A stretch of DNA of 64,000 nt, taken from contig OZ253556.1 in assembly GCA_965262705.1 (NCBI GenBank), forward strand, positions 2,232,001 through 2,296,000, in the 5' to 3' direction. Shown one piece after another: positions 24,617 to 33,841 of the stretch. The notes beneath the pieces were generated by a model. It saw only the letters and a program-made list of their open reading frames with translations, searched no databases and was not told the origin of the DNA. The DNA comes from UJ101 sp965262705 (GTDB lineage Bacteria; Bacteroidota; Bacteroidia; Flavobacteriales; UJ101). The translations under genes were made by a program, and so were the position numbers. The stretch's first letter is position 1. Every line of letters begins with the position of its first letter.

Positions 24617-27019
24617 CTAAAATTTGACCTGCAATTTTACATTAAACAAACGACCACTAAGACGATTAGGCACCGCTACATATTGAAAATGCGTTAAATC
24701 CTGCATCCATAAGTTACTAATATGATTTTCTATGTCAAAGAGATTTAAAATATCTAAGCCGAGAGACAATTTTTTAAAATGACTCCAAAAAGTACCTTGC
24801 CTGGGTTTGCGTTGATTTTGATCGATGAATATCTTAGTGAAACCAATATCTAATCTTCTGTAATCAAGCAGGCGCCCTGAAAAATCATATCTATCGGTAT
24901 AAAGCGGAGCGCCATTGGGCAGCCCTGAGGCATAAACCGCATTTAAATGAACCTTAAACAATGGAAAAGCAGGCATATAATCCTGGAAAAATAAATTAAA
25001 TTTTAAACGCTGATCTGTGGGAGCGGGAAGACTTCCCCGGTGATTAATATTCCATTTTGAACGGGCATAAGAAAGGCTGATGAATGATTCATTATCGGGT
25101 GTCAACTCCGCGCTTAAGCGAAGGTCTATACCATACTGTCTGCCTGTTGCTATATTCTGTCCAATGTATACTGTACGAATATTATCAATATAATACGGAT
25201 TAATATGATGGTTAATTTTATAATAAGCCTCGGAGGTAAGGGCAAACGACTGTTCTTTTATTTTAAAGCCGTAATCATTTCCCAGAATAAAGTGAACAGA
25301 TTGCTGCGCTTTCGTATCCCGATTTAACTTTCCGAAAACATCCCGGATTTCTTTGTAAAAAGGAGGTTGATAATATAATCCGGTTGAAAAACGAAATCGT
25401 ACCTCTCTTTCTCCATCAGGTCGATAAGAAACCTGCCCTCTAGGGGAAGCATTTAGTTCCTTATTAAAATCCCAGTAAGTTGCGCGCAGCCCTACATTAT
25501 AAAATAGTTTGCCATGGGGTAGTAGCTGCTTATGGGTATATTGAGCATATCCTGAGGTACGGTGGGTATTTAGATTGTAACGTGCGCTGATGTTGTTTAC
25601 GTTATATAAATAGTTGAACCCTACAGAAGCGGTTACCGGTGTTATAAATCCTGCCGAATCTACTCGATGATATTCTTCTAAACGATTTCTAATCTTTTCG
25701 CGCTGAGTTTTTACCCCCCATTCAATAGTTCCTGATGAAAGCTTGAATTTCCCTTTATGTTGAAAAGCCATGATCAATAAGTTTAAATCATTCCTCGCAC
25801 GATCAATCTGCCCGGCGGTATCAAAAGTAGCTGTAAAAATACCGGTATCAGGAGATATATTTCCGAGCGTATAACGACTATTAATATCGAAATATTCTTG
25901 TTCTTTAGAATAATGCGTAGATACATTAGCGGTTAATGTAAGGCGTTCATTGGGCTTAACTGTGGCGATTAGCGCCTGTGAAAAAGTTTGAAATAAGTCC
26001 TTTTCCTGCCCGGTATAATTTACCTGTAATTTATACAGATTATCGAAAGTGCCAAAGGTAGTTTCTCTTGATTTTGGAAAAAGGTCTAAATTATTTTTAG
26101 AAAAACTTCCAAGAAAATTTAGATTAAGCCAAGGGCTGACTTTATAATTCACATTGGTTTGAATATCAAAGTAAACCGGATTAAAATCAACATCTGAGTC
26201 CTGCGTATCAATTAGCAAACGTTTATTACTGTATCGTGCCCCAACTATCGCCGAGAGTTTTCCGTCTGCTGTACCCTTTCCTAAGGTGAGTCCGCTATTA
26301 AGCAAACTTGTATTGAAAATTCCTTCAAACTTTCGAGGCTGCTTATAAATAATATTTAAAACCGAAGAAGTTTTATCGCCATATTTTGCCTGAAAACCAC
26401 CAGCAGAAAAGCTAACCGATTTTACTAGTGAAGGATTTAAAAAACTAAGACCTTCTTGTATTCCTGAACGAACGAGTTGAGGTCTATACCATTGAATCCC
26501 GTTAACGTAAACTAAATTTTCATCATAATTTCCGCCACGCACCATATATTGAGAACTAAGTTCGGTATTAGAATTCACACCTGGTTGCGCTTTTAACAAT
26601 TCTTCTACTCCTCCGTTTATCGATGATATTTTATCAATATTAGCTCTATTCAACTCATGATATCCAATCTCTTTCGTTTTCTTTTCTCCTTTTAGTACTA
26701 CTTTTCCGATTGTATTTTCCTGTTCTTTTTCAAGAACAACATTTAATAAATAAGGTGTTTTTTCTTTAAGATAAAGCGTAGTTAAAAAAGGTAAGTAAAA
26801 ATCTGCTAAAATTTTAATTTTAAGCAATTGATGTGTTGGAACAGAAATTTTAAAGGCGCCTTTCTCATCAATTTTATGTTGTTTGTTATTAATTTTTATA
26901 GTGGCATTTCTTATCGGATGTTGTGCTTTATCTACTATGGTTCCTTTTAATAAGGTAACTTGCCCAAAAGTTAAAATGTGAAAAATAAATAAAATAAAAA
27001 AGAGTGCCTTTCTAATCAT
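24617..27019 (-). CDS. TonB-dependent receptor with carboxypeptidase-regulatory-like N-terminal domain
   Basis: An outer-membrane receptor of about 800 residues. The start is placed at ATG 27019, where a clean signal peptide begins (MIRKALFFILFIFHILTFGQ); a TTG-initiated form from 27049 would overlap the promoter motif. The order is CarboxypepD_reg-like domain, plug (IDKISSINGGVEELLKAQPG; YMVRGGNYDENLVYVNG; FSAGGFQAKYGDKTSSVLNI) and a large barrel ending FNVKLQVKF. The plug type differs from the siderophore-type receptor at 5456-7954. The ligand cannot be deduced and the gene stands alone. Confidence 0.88.
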   Translation of the reverse strand: MIRKALFFILFIFHILTFGQVTLLKGTIVDKAQHPIRNATIKINNKQHKIDEKGAFKISVPTHQLLKIKILADFYLPFLTTLYLKEKTPYLLNVVLEKEQENTIGKVVLKGEKKTKEIGYHELNRANIDKISSINGGVEELLKAQPGVNSNTELSSQYMVRGGNYDENLVYVNGIQWYRPQLVRSGIQEGLSFLNPSLVKSVSFSAGGFQAKYGDKTSSVLNIIYKQPRKFEGIFNTSLLNSGLTLGKGTADGKLSAIVGARYSNKRLLIDTQDSDVDFNPVYFDIQTNVNYKVSPWLNLNFLGSFSKNNLDLFPKSRETTFGTFDNLYKLQVNYTGQEKDLFQTFSQALIATVKPNERLTLTANVSTHYSKEQEYFDINSRYTLGNISPDTGIFTATFDTAGQIDRARNDLNLLIMAFQHKGKFKLSSGTIEWGVKTQREKIRNRLEEYHRVDSAGFITPVTASVGFNYLYNVNNISARYNLNTHRTSGYAQYTHKQLLPHGKLFYNVGLRATYWDFNKELNASPRGQVSYRPDGEREVRFRFSTGLYYQPPFYKEIRDVFGKLNRDTKAQQSVHFILGNDYGFKIKEQSFALTSEAYYKINHHINPYYIDNIRTVYIGQNIATGRQYGIDLRLSAELTPDNESFISLSYARSKWNINHRGSLPAPTDQRLKFNLFFQDYMPAFPLFKVHLNAVYASGLPNGAPLYTDRYDFSGRLLDYRRLDIGFTKIFIDQNQRKPRQGTFWSHFKKLSLGLDILNLFDIENHISNLWMQDLTHFQYVAVPNRLSGRLFNVKLQVKF

Positions 27020-27046
27020 TCCCGATTTTTTTACAGAATTTTTTTT

Positions 27047-27054
27047 CAAATATA
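27047..27054 (-). promoter_or_regulatory. Putative -7 promoter motif of TonB receptor
   Basis: On the minus strand TATATTTG, a match to TAnnTTTG, lies 27 bp before ATG 27019 and overlaps the alternative TTG start. This argues for the downstream ATG as the real start. Confidence 0.45.
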
Positions 27055-27069
27055 CCTTAATTTATTAGT

Positions 27070-27375
27070 AGAGAACTTTGCAAAAAGGATTCTAACAACT
27101 GCAGGTCAGCGCCGGCTAAAGTTATTATTTATTTTTTGGGCGTTCCCGCCTAACGGCGGTCGGGCTATCCGCTATATCTTTTTCTTGGGGTAAAAATCCT
27201 CACCCCAAGAAAAAGGATACCGCTTTTATCCCTAACGCGCGCCTCGAAAAAAACGCTGATACCTCTGCAAAACGCTTATATTGAGTTTGTCGAAATGCAC
27301 TCTATCAACTGCAAGTCAGCCTAGGCGAGATGCTTTCTTGTTCATACTTTTTTGTATATTCTGCAAAGGCTTCTC
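27070..27375 (-). repeat. Family A repeat with a family B copy nested inside
   Basis: Family A pieces flank the B copy at 27133-27246: CTTTGCAAAAAGGATTCTAACA with CAACTGCAGGTCAGC on the left, and CTTATATTGAGTTTGTCGAA, AACTGCAAGTCAGC and CATACTTTTTTGTATATTCT on the right. The whole 27055-27388 gap is repeat-derived apart from the ruvX promoter. Confidence 0.7.
27133..27246 (-). repeat. Family B structured repeat (copy B4)
   Basis: Reverse orientation: GGGCGTTCCCGCC-TAAC-GGCGG hairpin, CGGGCTATCCGCT, stem CTTTTTCTTGGGGT/ACCCCAAGAAAAAG and GGATACCGCTTTTATCCCTA. Confidence 0.85.
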
Positions 27376-27388
27376 AATATAAAACATG

Positions 27389-27396
27389 TATATTTG
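27389..27396 (+). promoter_or_regulatory. Putative -7 promoter motif just before ruvX
   Basis: TATATTTG lies only 5 bp before the ruvX ATG. If used, the transcript would be nearly leaderless. Confidence 0.4.
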
Positions 27397-27401
27397 CATA
27401 G

Positions 27402-27854
27402 ATGAGTGGACGATTGATGGCAATTGATTATGGAGAAAAACGTACGGGTATAGCCGTTACGGATGAATTGCAATTAATTGCTTCTGGTTTAACGACAGTA
27501 GAAACTAAAAACCTCTTCTCATTTCTAAAAAAATATTTTCAAAAAGAAAAAATAAAATGGTTTATTATCGGATTGCCCAAAGATTTAAATAATAAAGAAT
27601 CAGTGATTGAAAAACAAATATATCTATTTATTAAACAGTTTAAAAAACAGTTTCCATCCATTAAAATTATGCGGCAAGATGAACGTTTTACTTCTAAAAT
27701 AGCAGTGAAAACCATGATTGATAGTGGATTAAAAAAAAAGAAGAGAAGGGAAAAGGCGATAATAGACGAAATTAGCGCTACGCTTATTTTACAATCTTTT
27801 ATGGAACGGAAAATTTTTATTGAAAAAATAAATTATAAAAACGCTGCCCGATGA
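27402..27854 (+). CDS. ruvX: RuvX/YqgF putative Holliday-junction resolvase / pre-16S rRNA nuclease
   Basis: A 150-residue RNase-H-fold protein. Family motifs are LMAIDYGEKRTGIAVTD (first catalytic Asp), WFIIGLPKDLNNKES, MRQDERFTSKIA and the terminal IDEISATLILQSF with the last acidic pair. YqgF proteins are linked to pre-16S rRNA 5'-end processing and proposed Holliday-junction resolution. The length is standard. The stop overlaps the def start (ATGA), so it heads a ruvX-def-DUF5606 operon. Confidence 0.92.
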   Translation: MSGRLMAIDYGEKRTGIAVTDELQLIASGLTTVETKNLFSFLKKYFQKEKIKWFIIGLPKDLNNKESVIEKQIYLFIKQFKKQFPSIKIMRQDERFTSKIAVKTMIDSGLKKKKRREKAIIDEISATLILQSFMERKIFIEKINYKNAAR

Positions 27855-28432
27855 TTTTACCTATTATAGCCTATGGAGATCCTGTTTTAAAAACAAAATG
27901 TAAAGCGATTACCCAGGATGACGAAGAGTTGAAAAAATTAATAGAATATATGTATGAAACCATGCGCAATGCCATGGGTGTAGGTCTCGCTGCCCCCCAA
28001 ATAGGAAGGCTTACCCGGATTTTTTGGGTGGACACCACGGCTTTTGCAAATGATAAGGAATTTGGTAACCAACAAGTAGCTCATTTTTCACAAGTTTTTA
28101 TTAATCCAAGAATAATAAGTGAGACAGGAGAAAAATGGAAATTTAATGAAGGATGTTTAAGTATCCCCGGTGTGAGAGAAGATATAGAACGCCATGAAAA
28201 CATAGAAATAGAATATTATGATCAGAATTTTAAGATAAAAAAAGAAACATATAACGGGATTATCGCCCGTGTGATTCAACATGAGTATGATCATATCGAA
28301 GGCACACTATTTACCGATTACTTGTCGTCTCTTAAAAAAAAGCTGCTTAAAAAGAAGTTAAATAATATAGCTAACGGAAAAATAGAGCCGGAGTATAATA
28401 TGAAATTCCCACAACTAAAAAGAAAACAATAA
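27851..28432 (+). CDS. def: Peptide deformylase
   Basis: A 193-residue metalloenzyme that removes the formyl group from nascent N-termini. All three signatures are present: GVGLAAPQIG (motif 1), EGCLSIPG with metal ligand Cys102 (motif 2), and QHEYDHIEG with His144, Glu145 and His148 (motif 3). It overlaps ruvX by 4 bp and is followed after 5 bp by a DUF5606 gene, an arrangement common in flavobacteria. Confidence 0.96.
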   Translation: MILPIIAYGDPVLKTKCKAITQDDEELKKLIEYMYETMRNAMGVGLAAPQIGRLTRIFWVDTTAFANDKEFGNQQVAHFSQVFINPRIISETGEKWKFNEGCLSIPGVREDIERHENIEIEYYDQNFKIKKETYNGIIARVIQHEYDHIEGTLFTDYLSSLKKKLLKKKLNNIANGKIEPEYNMKFPQLKRKQ

Positions 28433-28437
28433 AGTTT

Positions 28438-28890
28438 ATGGATTTAACTAAAATTATTTCTATTTCAGGAAAACCCGGATTGTATAAACTAATTAAACAA
28501 TCGCGTACAAGATTTATTGTAGAATCAATAGAAACCCTAAAAAAAACCGCTGTAAATTCCTCTCAAAATGTGAGTTTGTTATCTAACGTAACCATCTATA
28601 CATTGGATGAAGAAGAAATATCATTAGAAGAAGTATTTTATAAAATTGCTGAAAAAGAAAATAAGGGGGCAGCAATATCTCATAAAGCATCGGACGCAGA
28701 TCTTCATCAATACTTTAGCGAAATTTTACCTAATTACGATAGAAACAGAGTGTATAATTCTGATCTGAAAAAAATTTTTCAATGGTATAATATTTTGCAA
28801 AAAGCAAGCCTAATTGATTTAAACCGCTCAGATAGAGAAAAAATAACAGAGGATCATCCTCAAACAAAATCTGAAGTTGAAAAAGAGTAA
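28438..28890 (+). CDS. DUF5606 family protein
   Basis: A 150-residue cytosolic protein with the DUF5606-type N-terminus (DLTKIISISGKPGLYKL, then a basic strand and LSNVTIYTLDEEEISLEEV). The C-terminal half is helical, followed by an acidic tail. It is conserved next to def in Bacteroidota; the function is not known. A family A fragment (GAGACC... at 28894) begins directly after the stop. Confidence 0.8.
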   Translation: MDLTKIISISGKPGLYKLIKQSRTRFIVESIETLKKTAVNSSQNVSLLSNVTIYTLDEEEISLEEVFYKIAEKENKGAAISHKASDADLHQYFSEILPNYDRNRVYNSDLKKIFQWYNILQKASLIDLNRSDREKITEDHPQTKSEVEKE

Positions 28891-28893
28891 TTT

Positions 28894-28929
28894 GAGACCT
28901 TTAGCTAGCGCTGACTTGCAAGTTGCATA
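28894..28929 (+). repeat. Family A fragment
   Basis: GAGACCTTTAGCTAGCGCTGACTTGCA-type sequence between the convergent DUF5606 gene and proS; only one end of the repeat is present. Confidence 0.55.
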
Positions 28930-28940
28930 AGAAAAACTTA

Positions 28941-30416
28941 TTAGTATGCCTTAGCAAATAAAACCCTTCCCTTTGAGGGTTTTCCGCTGTAAATGCAGCA
29001 GCCTTTTTCTTTTTCTGAATCCAAAGGAATACAGCGAATGGTGGCTTTGGTTTCTTGCTGAATTTTTTCTTCGGTTTCAATCGTTCCGTCCCAATAGGCG
29101 GCTATAAATCCTCCTTTGTTTTCTAAGACTTCTTTAAATTCTTTATAGGTGTTTGCTTTAGTAATGTGCGCATCACGATAGGCTAAGGCTTTGTTATAGA
29201 GATTTTCCTGAATGTCTTTTAGCAATAGTGGAATGACATGGTCGATTTCATTGAGTTTATAGACTTTCTTTGATAGCGTATCTCGTCTTGCTAGCTCGCA
29301 AGTATGGTTTTCTAAGTCTCGGGGACCTATCGTAATTCGCAAAGGGATACCTTGCAATTCATACTGAGCAAATTTCCAGCCGGGTTTGTGTGTTTCACGT
29401 CGGTCGAATTTTATAGATATATTTTTTTCTCGTAATGCCGCAGTTATTTTATCAACTTCATTGCTAATTTGTGATAATTGCCCCTCATTTTTAAAAATGG
29501 GAATAATTACGACTTGTACAGGTGCTAACTTTGGCGGCAGGACTAATCCTAAATCATCGGAATGGGTCATAATCAATCCTCCCATTAATCGGGTGGAAAC
29601 GCCCCAGGAGGTAGCCCATACATATTCCTGCTTTCCTTCTTTGTTGGTAAACTTTACATCAAATGCTTTGGCAAAATTCTGTCCGAGAAAATGAGAAGTG
29701 CCCGCTTGAAGGGCTTTTCCATCCTGCATAAGCGCTTCTAAGGTATAGGTGTTTTCAGCTCCTGCAAAACGTTCTGACTCGGTTTTATATCCTTTGATGA
29801 CTGGCATTGCCATAAATTCCTCTGAAAATCGGGCATAAACTGCCTGCATTTGCTCGGCTTCTTTTATTGCTTCATCTTTTGTCGTGTGTGCGGTGTGTCC
29901 TTCTTGCCACAAAAATTCAGAGGTGCGTAGAAATAAGCGGGTGCGCATCTCCCAACGAACTACATTTGCCCATTGATTCAGTAAGAGAGGTAAATCGCGA
30001 TAGGATTGTATCCAGTTTTTGTAAGTACTCCAAATAATCGCTTCTGAAGTAGGTCGAACGATTAGTTCTTCTTCTAGTTTAGCTTCGGGGTCTACGATTA
30101 ATTTTCCGGAATTATTCTCATCACTTTTTAAGCGATAGTGTGTTATCACAGCGCATTCTTTAGCAAAGCCTTTTGCATTTTTTTCTTCTGTTTCAAATAA
30201 ATTTTTAGGGATAAAAAGCGGAAAATAAGCGTTTTGATGACCTGTTTGCTTAAACATATTATCTAATATCGCCTGCATTTTTTCCCAAATGGCATAACCG
30301 TAGGGTTTAATAATCATGCAGCCTCTTACTCCGGAATTTTCAGCTAAATTGGCATTAATTACTAATTCATTATACCATTTTGAATAATCTTCTGTTTTTT
30401 TTGTCAGTTTTGCCAT
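28941..30416 (-). CDS. proS: Prolyl-tRNA synthetase (short, archaeal/eukaryal type)
   Basis: A 491-residue class II aminoacyl-tRNA synthetase. It shows VRGCMIIKPYGYAIWE, motif 2 around VVRWEMRTRLFLRTSEFLWQEGHTAH, motif 3 around WGVSTRLMGGLIMTHSDD, an anticodon-binding domain (VQVVIIPIFKNEG), and a C-terminal zinc-domain remnant with KGCCIYSGKPS. It lacks the editing insertion of the long bacterial type, as expected for Bacteroidota. Start ATG at 30416. The upstream neighbour is divergent. Confidence 0.96.
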   Translation of the reverse strand: MAKLTKKTEDYSKWYNELVINANLAENSGVRGCMIIKPYGYAIWEKMQAILDNMFKQTGHQNAYFPLFIPKNLFETEEKNAKGFAKECAVITHYRLKSDENNSGKLIVDPEAKLEEELIVRPTSEAIIWSTYKNWIQSYRDLPLLLNQWANVVRWEMRTRLFLRTSEFLWQEGHTAHTTKDEAIKEAEQMQAVYARFSEEFMAMPVIKGYKTESERFAGAENTYTLEALMQDGKALQAGTSHFLGQNFAKAFDVKFTNKEGKQEYVWATSWGVSTRLMGGLIMTHSDDLGLVLPPKLAPVQVVIIPIFKNEGQLSQISNEVDKITAALREKNISIKFDRRETHKPGWKFAQYELQGIPLRITIGPRDLENHTCELARRDTLSKKVYKLNEIDHVIPLLLKDIQENLYNKALAYRDAHITKANTYKEFKEVLENKGGFIAAYWDGTIETEEKIQQETKATIRCIPLDSEKEKGCCIYSGKPSKGRVLFAKAY

Positions 30417-30501
30417 ATGGGTTAGTTATTTTTTTTTATACTCGTTGATTTATATTAATTTTGTAAATTGTAAAAAGACGATGTTAAAACAATATATTTA
30501 A

Positions 30502-30509
30502 TAAATTTG
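30502..30509 (+). promoter_or_regulatory. Putative -7 promoter motif
   Basis: TAAATTTG (TAnnTTTG type) in the divergent region between proS and the Tyr/Gly-rich lipoprotein gene, 87 bp before the latter's start. Confidence 0.35.
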
Positions 30510-30595
30510 TGGCATAAAATTTGTTTTTTTATACATGAATTTAATTGAATAAATAGAGGTAAATCATTATTACGTTAATTTAAAAACCCAAAAAT

Positions 30596-31636
30596 ATGAA
30601 AAGTTTAATATACTTTACCTGGCAGATTTTTAAAAATATAGGAATTTTCTTATTCTTCATACTAAGCTTGATTTCATGTTCAATTACCAATTCCAAAACT
30701 TTAGGAAGCAAATATGAGGATGATGGTATTTATTATAATCCCAAGAAAGATAAAATTCACCGGGCTGATAAAGAAGTCTATGAATACGGTTCGCAGTATA
30801 ATGAAAGAATAAATGAAAAGCAAGATTCAACTCCTAATGAAGAGATAGGGATTGGTCGTTATTATTTTGATCAATATGGAAATGGTCCTGAGAAAACTTA
30901 TTATGATCAACCCTCTAAAAACGAGAATGAAAATTCATCCAGATCAGGGCTATTAAATCGTAGTTATTCTTCTGATTTCGGTGTAAAAACAGGAACAAAC
31001 GTAGCTATAAATAATTGGGGAGGTCTCTATGGATGGGGTTACCCGTATTATAATTATTGGGGCTGGGGAGGTTATGATCCATGGTTTGGTTGGGGAAGAA
31101 GTTATCCTTATAGTGGTTGGTCCTTAGGGTTCAGTTCTCTTTATGGTTGGGGTTTTGGATACGGTTTGGGCTGGGGATATCCATATTACAGGCATCCTTA
31201 CTACTTTGGTTACAGCCCTTATTATGGTTATTCAGGGTATTATTATTCACGATATAGAAGTTATTATGGTTTAAGTCATTATCATAGACCCCGGTATAGA
31301 AGAAGTTCAGAGAATACCCGACAATATAAGTACCGCCCAAGTACACAATATAAGAGTTCGCAGTATAGAAGATCAGGAAATACCCGACAATACCAGTACC
31401 GCCCAAGTACACAATATAAGAGTTCGCAGTATAGAAGATCAGGAAATACCCGACAATACCAGTACCGCCCAAGTACGCAATATAAGAGTTCGCAGTATAG
31501 AAGATCAGGAAATACCCGACAATACCAGTACCGCCCTAGTACACAATATAAGAGTTCGCAATATAGAAGTTCAAACAGTCGTTCATATAGCGGTTCTGGA
31601 TCAAGGAGTTATAGATCTAGATCTTTCAGAAGATAA
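30596..31636 (+). CDS. Tyr/Gly/Ser/Arg-rich predicted lipoprotein with 22-residue tandem repeats
   Basis: A 346-residue exported protein. The N-terminal hydrophobic segment ends with a lipobox-like SLISC. The middle (about residues 140-230) is dominated by Tyr, Gly and Trp (YGWGYPYYNYWGWGGYDPWF). The C-terminal third is basic and repetitive, with a 22-residue unit (YRRSGNTRQYQYRPSTQYKS...) repeated three times after a slightly divergent 23-residue first copy, then an Arg/Ser tail. Flavobacterial genomes often carry such a gene beside proS and an OmpP1-like gene. Function unknown; surface location likely. Confidence 0.75.
   Translation: MKSLIYFTWQIFKNIGIFLFFILSLISCSITNSKTLGSKYEDDGIYYNPKKDKIHRADKEVYEYGSQYNERINEKQDSTPNEEIGIGRYYFDQYGNGPEKTYYDQPSKNENENSSRSGLLNRSYSSDFGVKTGTNVAINNWGGLYGWGYPYYNYWGWGGYDPWFGWGRSYPYSGWSLGFSSLYGWGFGYGLGWGYPYYRHPYYFGYSPYYGYSGYYYSRYRSYYGLSHYHRPRYRRSSENTRQYKYRPSTQYKSSQYRRSGNTRQYQYRPSTQYKSSQYRRSGNTRQYQYRPSTQYKSSQYRRSGNTRQYQYRPSTQYKSSQYRSSNSRSYSGSGSRSYRSRSFRR
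31295..31561 (+). repeat. 66-bp in-frame tandem repeats, four copies
   Basis: One 69-bp copy and three 66-bp copies with very few differences, encoding 22-residue units within the Tyr-rich lipoprotein. The near identity at DNA level suggests recent expansion by slippage or recombination. Confidence 0.95.
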
Positions 31637-31647
31637 AAAAAGTAAAA

Positions 31648-32997
31648 ATGAAAAAAATAGTTATTTCAGTATTGACAATTATTCCATTGGGGTTATTAAT
31701 TGCGCAAACCCGTGCAAATGATGCATTAGATTTATTCTCAAGAAAAATTAATGGAACTGCTCGATACAGAGCCTTGGGAGGGGCTATGGGAGCACTAGGA
31801 GAGGACATTTCAGCTATTTCTTTAAACCCTGCAGGAGGAGCTGTTTCAGTGCGTTCTCATGGAGCTATGACCTTGGGAGTAAATTATTATAAAAACGAAT
31901 TTGATCATTTTAATAACGAAAAAACAAGATTTAACCTAACCCAAATTGGAGGGAATTTTGTTTTTGCATCACCAAATGCCAATGCTAAATGGAAGCGTTT
32001 TGCTTTTACGCTTAATTATGACCGAAACAATATATTGGACAAGGAAATAGAAATACCGGCATTTGACGATAAGTATACGTACAGAGATGATTATCAGTAT
32101 ATAAAAGATGAAGATCAGGGTATCATTGATACTAAAAAAGGAAAGTTTTATTACGATGGAGAAAATTTGTCTGCCAATGGTTATAGTGATCAGTTTTCTT
32201 TCGGGTTTTCCGGTAATTATGATCATCGTGTTTTCTTAGGAATCGGATTTAATTTTCACGATTCACATAAAGAATTAAACCAAACGATTAGAAGGAGTCT
32301 TGTTAAGGACAATAGAAATATTGACCAATCATCTTATTATGATTTAGATGGTACAGGATTTTCGCTTAACTTAGGAGTTATAGGACGGATAACGGATGAA
32401 CTGCGCTTGGGTATATCTTATCAATCTCCTGTCTGGTGGAACATAAAAGAATATAGGCTTAACGCTCAAAATATGGAAAAAGACCCTTTATATAGTAGAA
32501 GATTTGACCCGGATTATGCAGAAGATTATGACGAATATGATTTTAGAACTCCAAGTAGATTAACGGGTAGTGTTGCTTTAGTTATTGGAAAAAAACTGGC
32601 CATTGATGGAGAGGTAATTTATCGCGATTATAAAAATGTCCATTTTAGCGGTTACCCTTACGATTATGAAACGAATAGAAGAAATGAAGATATTCTTAGA
32701 AATACTTTAGAATATAGAATTGGTTCTGAATATCGCTTAGGCCAGGTTAGCTTTAGAGGCGGTTATCGATATGCACAAGATCCTTATAAAGATTTAGAGG
32801 GAAGTGCATCTATTTACTCCATTGGCTTAGGATATAATTTTGGAGATATATACTTCTCAGGTTCTTATGATTATACCGATGCCGATACGGAATATGAAAT
32901 AGTTGGTGGAAGAACTTATAAAACAAGGGATTATGCAAATATTAAACAAAATTTGACTCGGTCTAATTTTATATTTACTATAGGCTATCGATTCTAA
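31648..32997 (+). CDS. OmpP1/FadL/TodX-family outer-membrane protein
   Basis: A 449-residue beta-barrel protein with a signal peptide (LTIIPLGLLIAQ) and the family N-terminus (FSRKINGTARYRALGGAMGALGEDISAISLNPAGGAV), the NPAG plug-like motif typical of FadL/TodX porins. It ends in an aromatic strand (FTIGYRF). These proteins import hydrophobic compounds; Bacteroidota members are often labelled hemin receptors without proof. It lies 11 bp downstream of the Tyr-rich lipoprotein gene and is probably co-transcribed with it. Confidence 0.85.
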   Translation: MKKIVISVLTIIPLGLLIAQTRANDALDLFSRKINGTARYRALGGAMGALGEDISAISLNPAGGAVSVRSHGAMTLGVNYYKNEFDHFNNEKTRFNLTQIGGNFVFASPNANAKWKRFAFTLNYDRNNILDKEIEIPAFDDKYTYRDDYQYIKDEDQGIIDTKKGKFYYDGENLSANGYSDQFSFGFSGNYDHRVFLGIGFNFHDSHKELNQTIRRSLVKDNRNIDQSSYYDLDGTGFSLNLGVIGRITDELRLGISYQSPVWWNIKEYRLNAQNMEKDPLYSRRFDPDYAEDYDEYDFRTPSRLTGSVALVIGKKLAIDGEVIYRDYKNVHFSGYPYDYETNRRNEDILRNTLEYRIGSEYRLGQVSFRGGYRYAQDPYKDLEGSASIYSIGLGYNFGDIYFSGSYDYTDADTEYEIVGGRTYKTRDYANIKQNLTRSNFIFTIGYRF

Positions 32998-33023
32998 AGG
33001 CATAGATTCGTTTTTAAAATTAT

Positions 33024-33116
33024 GAGACCATTTCAGAATACATAAAAAAAAGTATAAAAATGAAAACGCTTAACTAACGTTGACTTTCGGTTGTTACAAT
33101 ATTTGCGCAAAGGTCT
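33024..33116 (+). repeat. Degenerate family A repeat
   Basis: GAGACCATTTCAGAATACAT at the left and GCGCAAAGGTCT at the right, with AACTAACGTTGACTTTCGG inside. It fills the gap between the convergent OmpP1-like and dapB genes. Confidence 0.7.
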
Positions 33117-33127
33117 ATTTTTAGTCT

Positions 33128-33838
33128 CTATCTTTTCAATCCTAAAACATCCTGCATATCAAATACCCCCGTTTTATTATATAGCCACTCAGCAGCTATC
33201 ACTGCTCCTAGTGCAAATCCGTCTCGGCGATGCGCAGTATGTTTAATCTCAATACTATCTATATCAGAATAATAATGAACTTCATGAGTGCCCGGAATAA
33301 TACCTATCCTCTTGCTCTGAACAGGAATCGCATTTTCTTTTGGGGTTTTTGACCTTAAATACCAATCAGAATAATTTGTATTTTCTATAATTCCTTTTGC
33401 CAGTGTAATGGCGGTACCACTCGGCGCATCCTGTTTTTGTGTATGATGAATCTCCTCCATTTCTACCTGATATTCCTTATGAGAAGCCATCATCTTTGCT
33501 AACCTTTTATTCAGATTAAAAAAAATATTAACCCCTATGCTAAAATTAGAAGCATAAACAAACCCACATTTTTTACTCTTACAAATTTTGACCGCCTCTT
33601 CATATTTACTAAGCCAGCCCGTCGTACCGGAAACCACTTTGACACCATTCTCAAGACAGACTTTAATATTGTCAAAAGCTGCCTGGGGAACACTGAAATC
33701 AATCGCTATTTCTGTGGTTATCAACTCTTGCTTTTTTGGGATTTCTTTCTTTATCAAAACAATTTCATGCCCTCTTTTTAAAGCAATTTGCTCAATGGTT
33801 TTTCCCATTTTCCCATATCCTATAAGTGCTATCTTCAT
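33128..33838 (-). CDS. dapB: 4-hydroxy-tetrahydrodipicolinate reductase
   Basis: A 236-residue enzyme of the diaminopimelate/lysine pathway, NAD(P)H-dependent. It shows the Rossmann GYGKMGKTIE motif, VSGTTGWLSK, YASNFSIGVNIFF and the active-site EEIHHTQKQDAPSGTA motif with the conserved His pair and Lys. Length is a little shorter than E. coli DapB, as usual in Bacteroidota. It is the last gene of a parA-parB-DUF5683-dapB run, with 3 bp to the preceding gene. Confidence 0.95.
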   Translation of the reverse strand: MKIALIGYGKMGKTIEQIALKRGHEIVLIKKEIPKKQELITTEIAIDFSVPQAAFDNIKVCLENGVKVVSGTTGWLSKYEEAVKICKSKKCGFVYASNFSIGVNIFFNLNKRLAKMMASHKEYQVEMEEIHHTQKQDAPSGTAITLAKGIIENTNYSDWYLRSKTPKENAIPVQSKRIGIIPGTHEVHYYSDIDSIEIKHTAHRRDGFALGAVIAAEWLYNKTGVFDMQDVLGLKR

Positions 33839-33841
33839 TAT

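Noticed and set aside
31131..31472. Antisense reading frame with repeated GGTGIVGYFLIFYTANSY units
   Set aside because: It mirrors the 66-bp repeats of the real plus-strand gene; no start context or family similarity.
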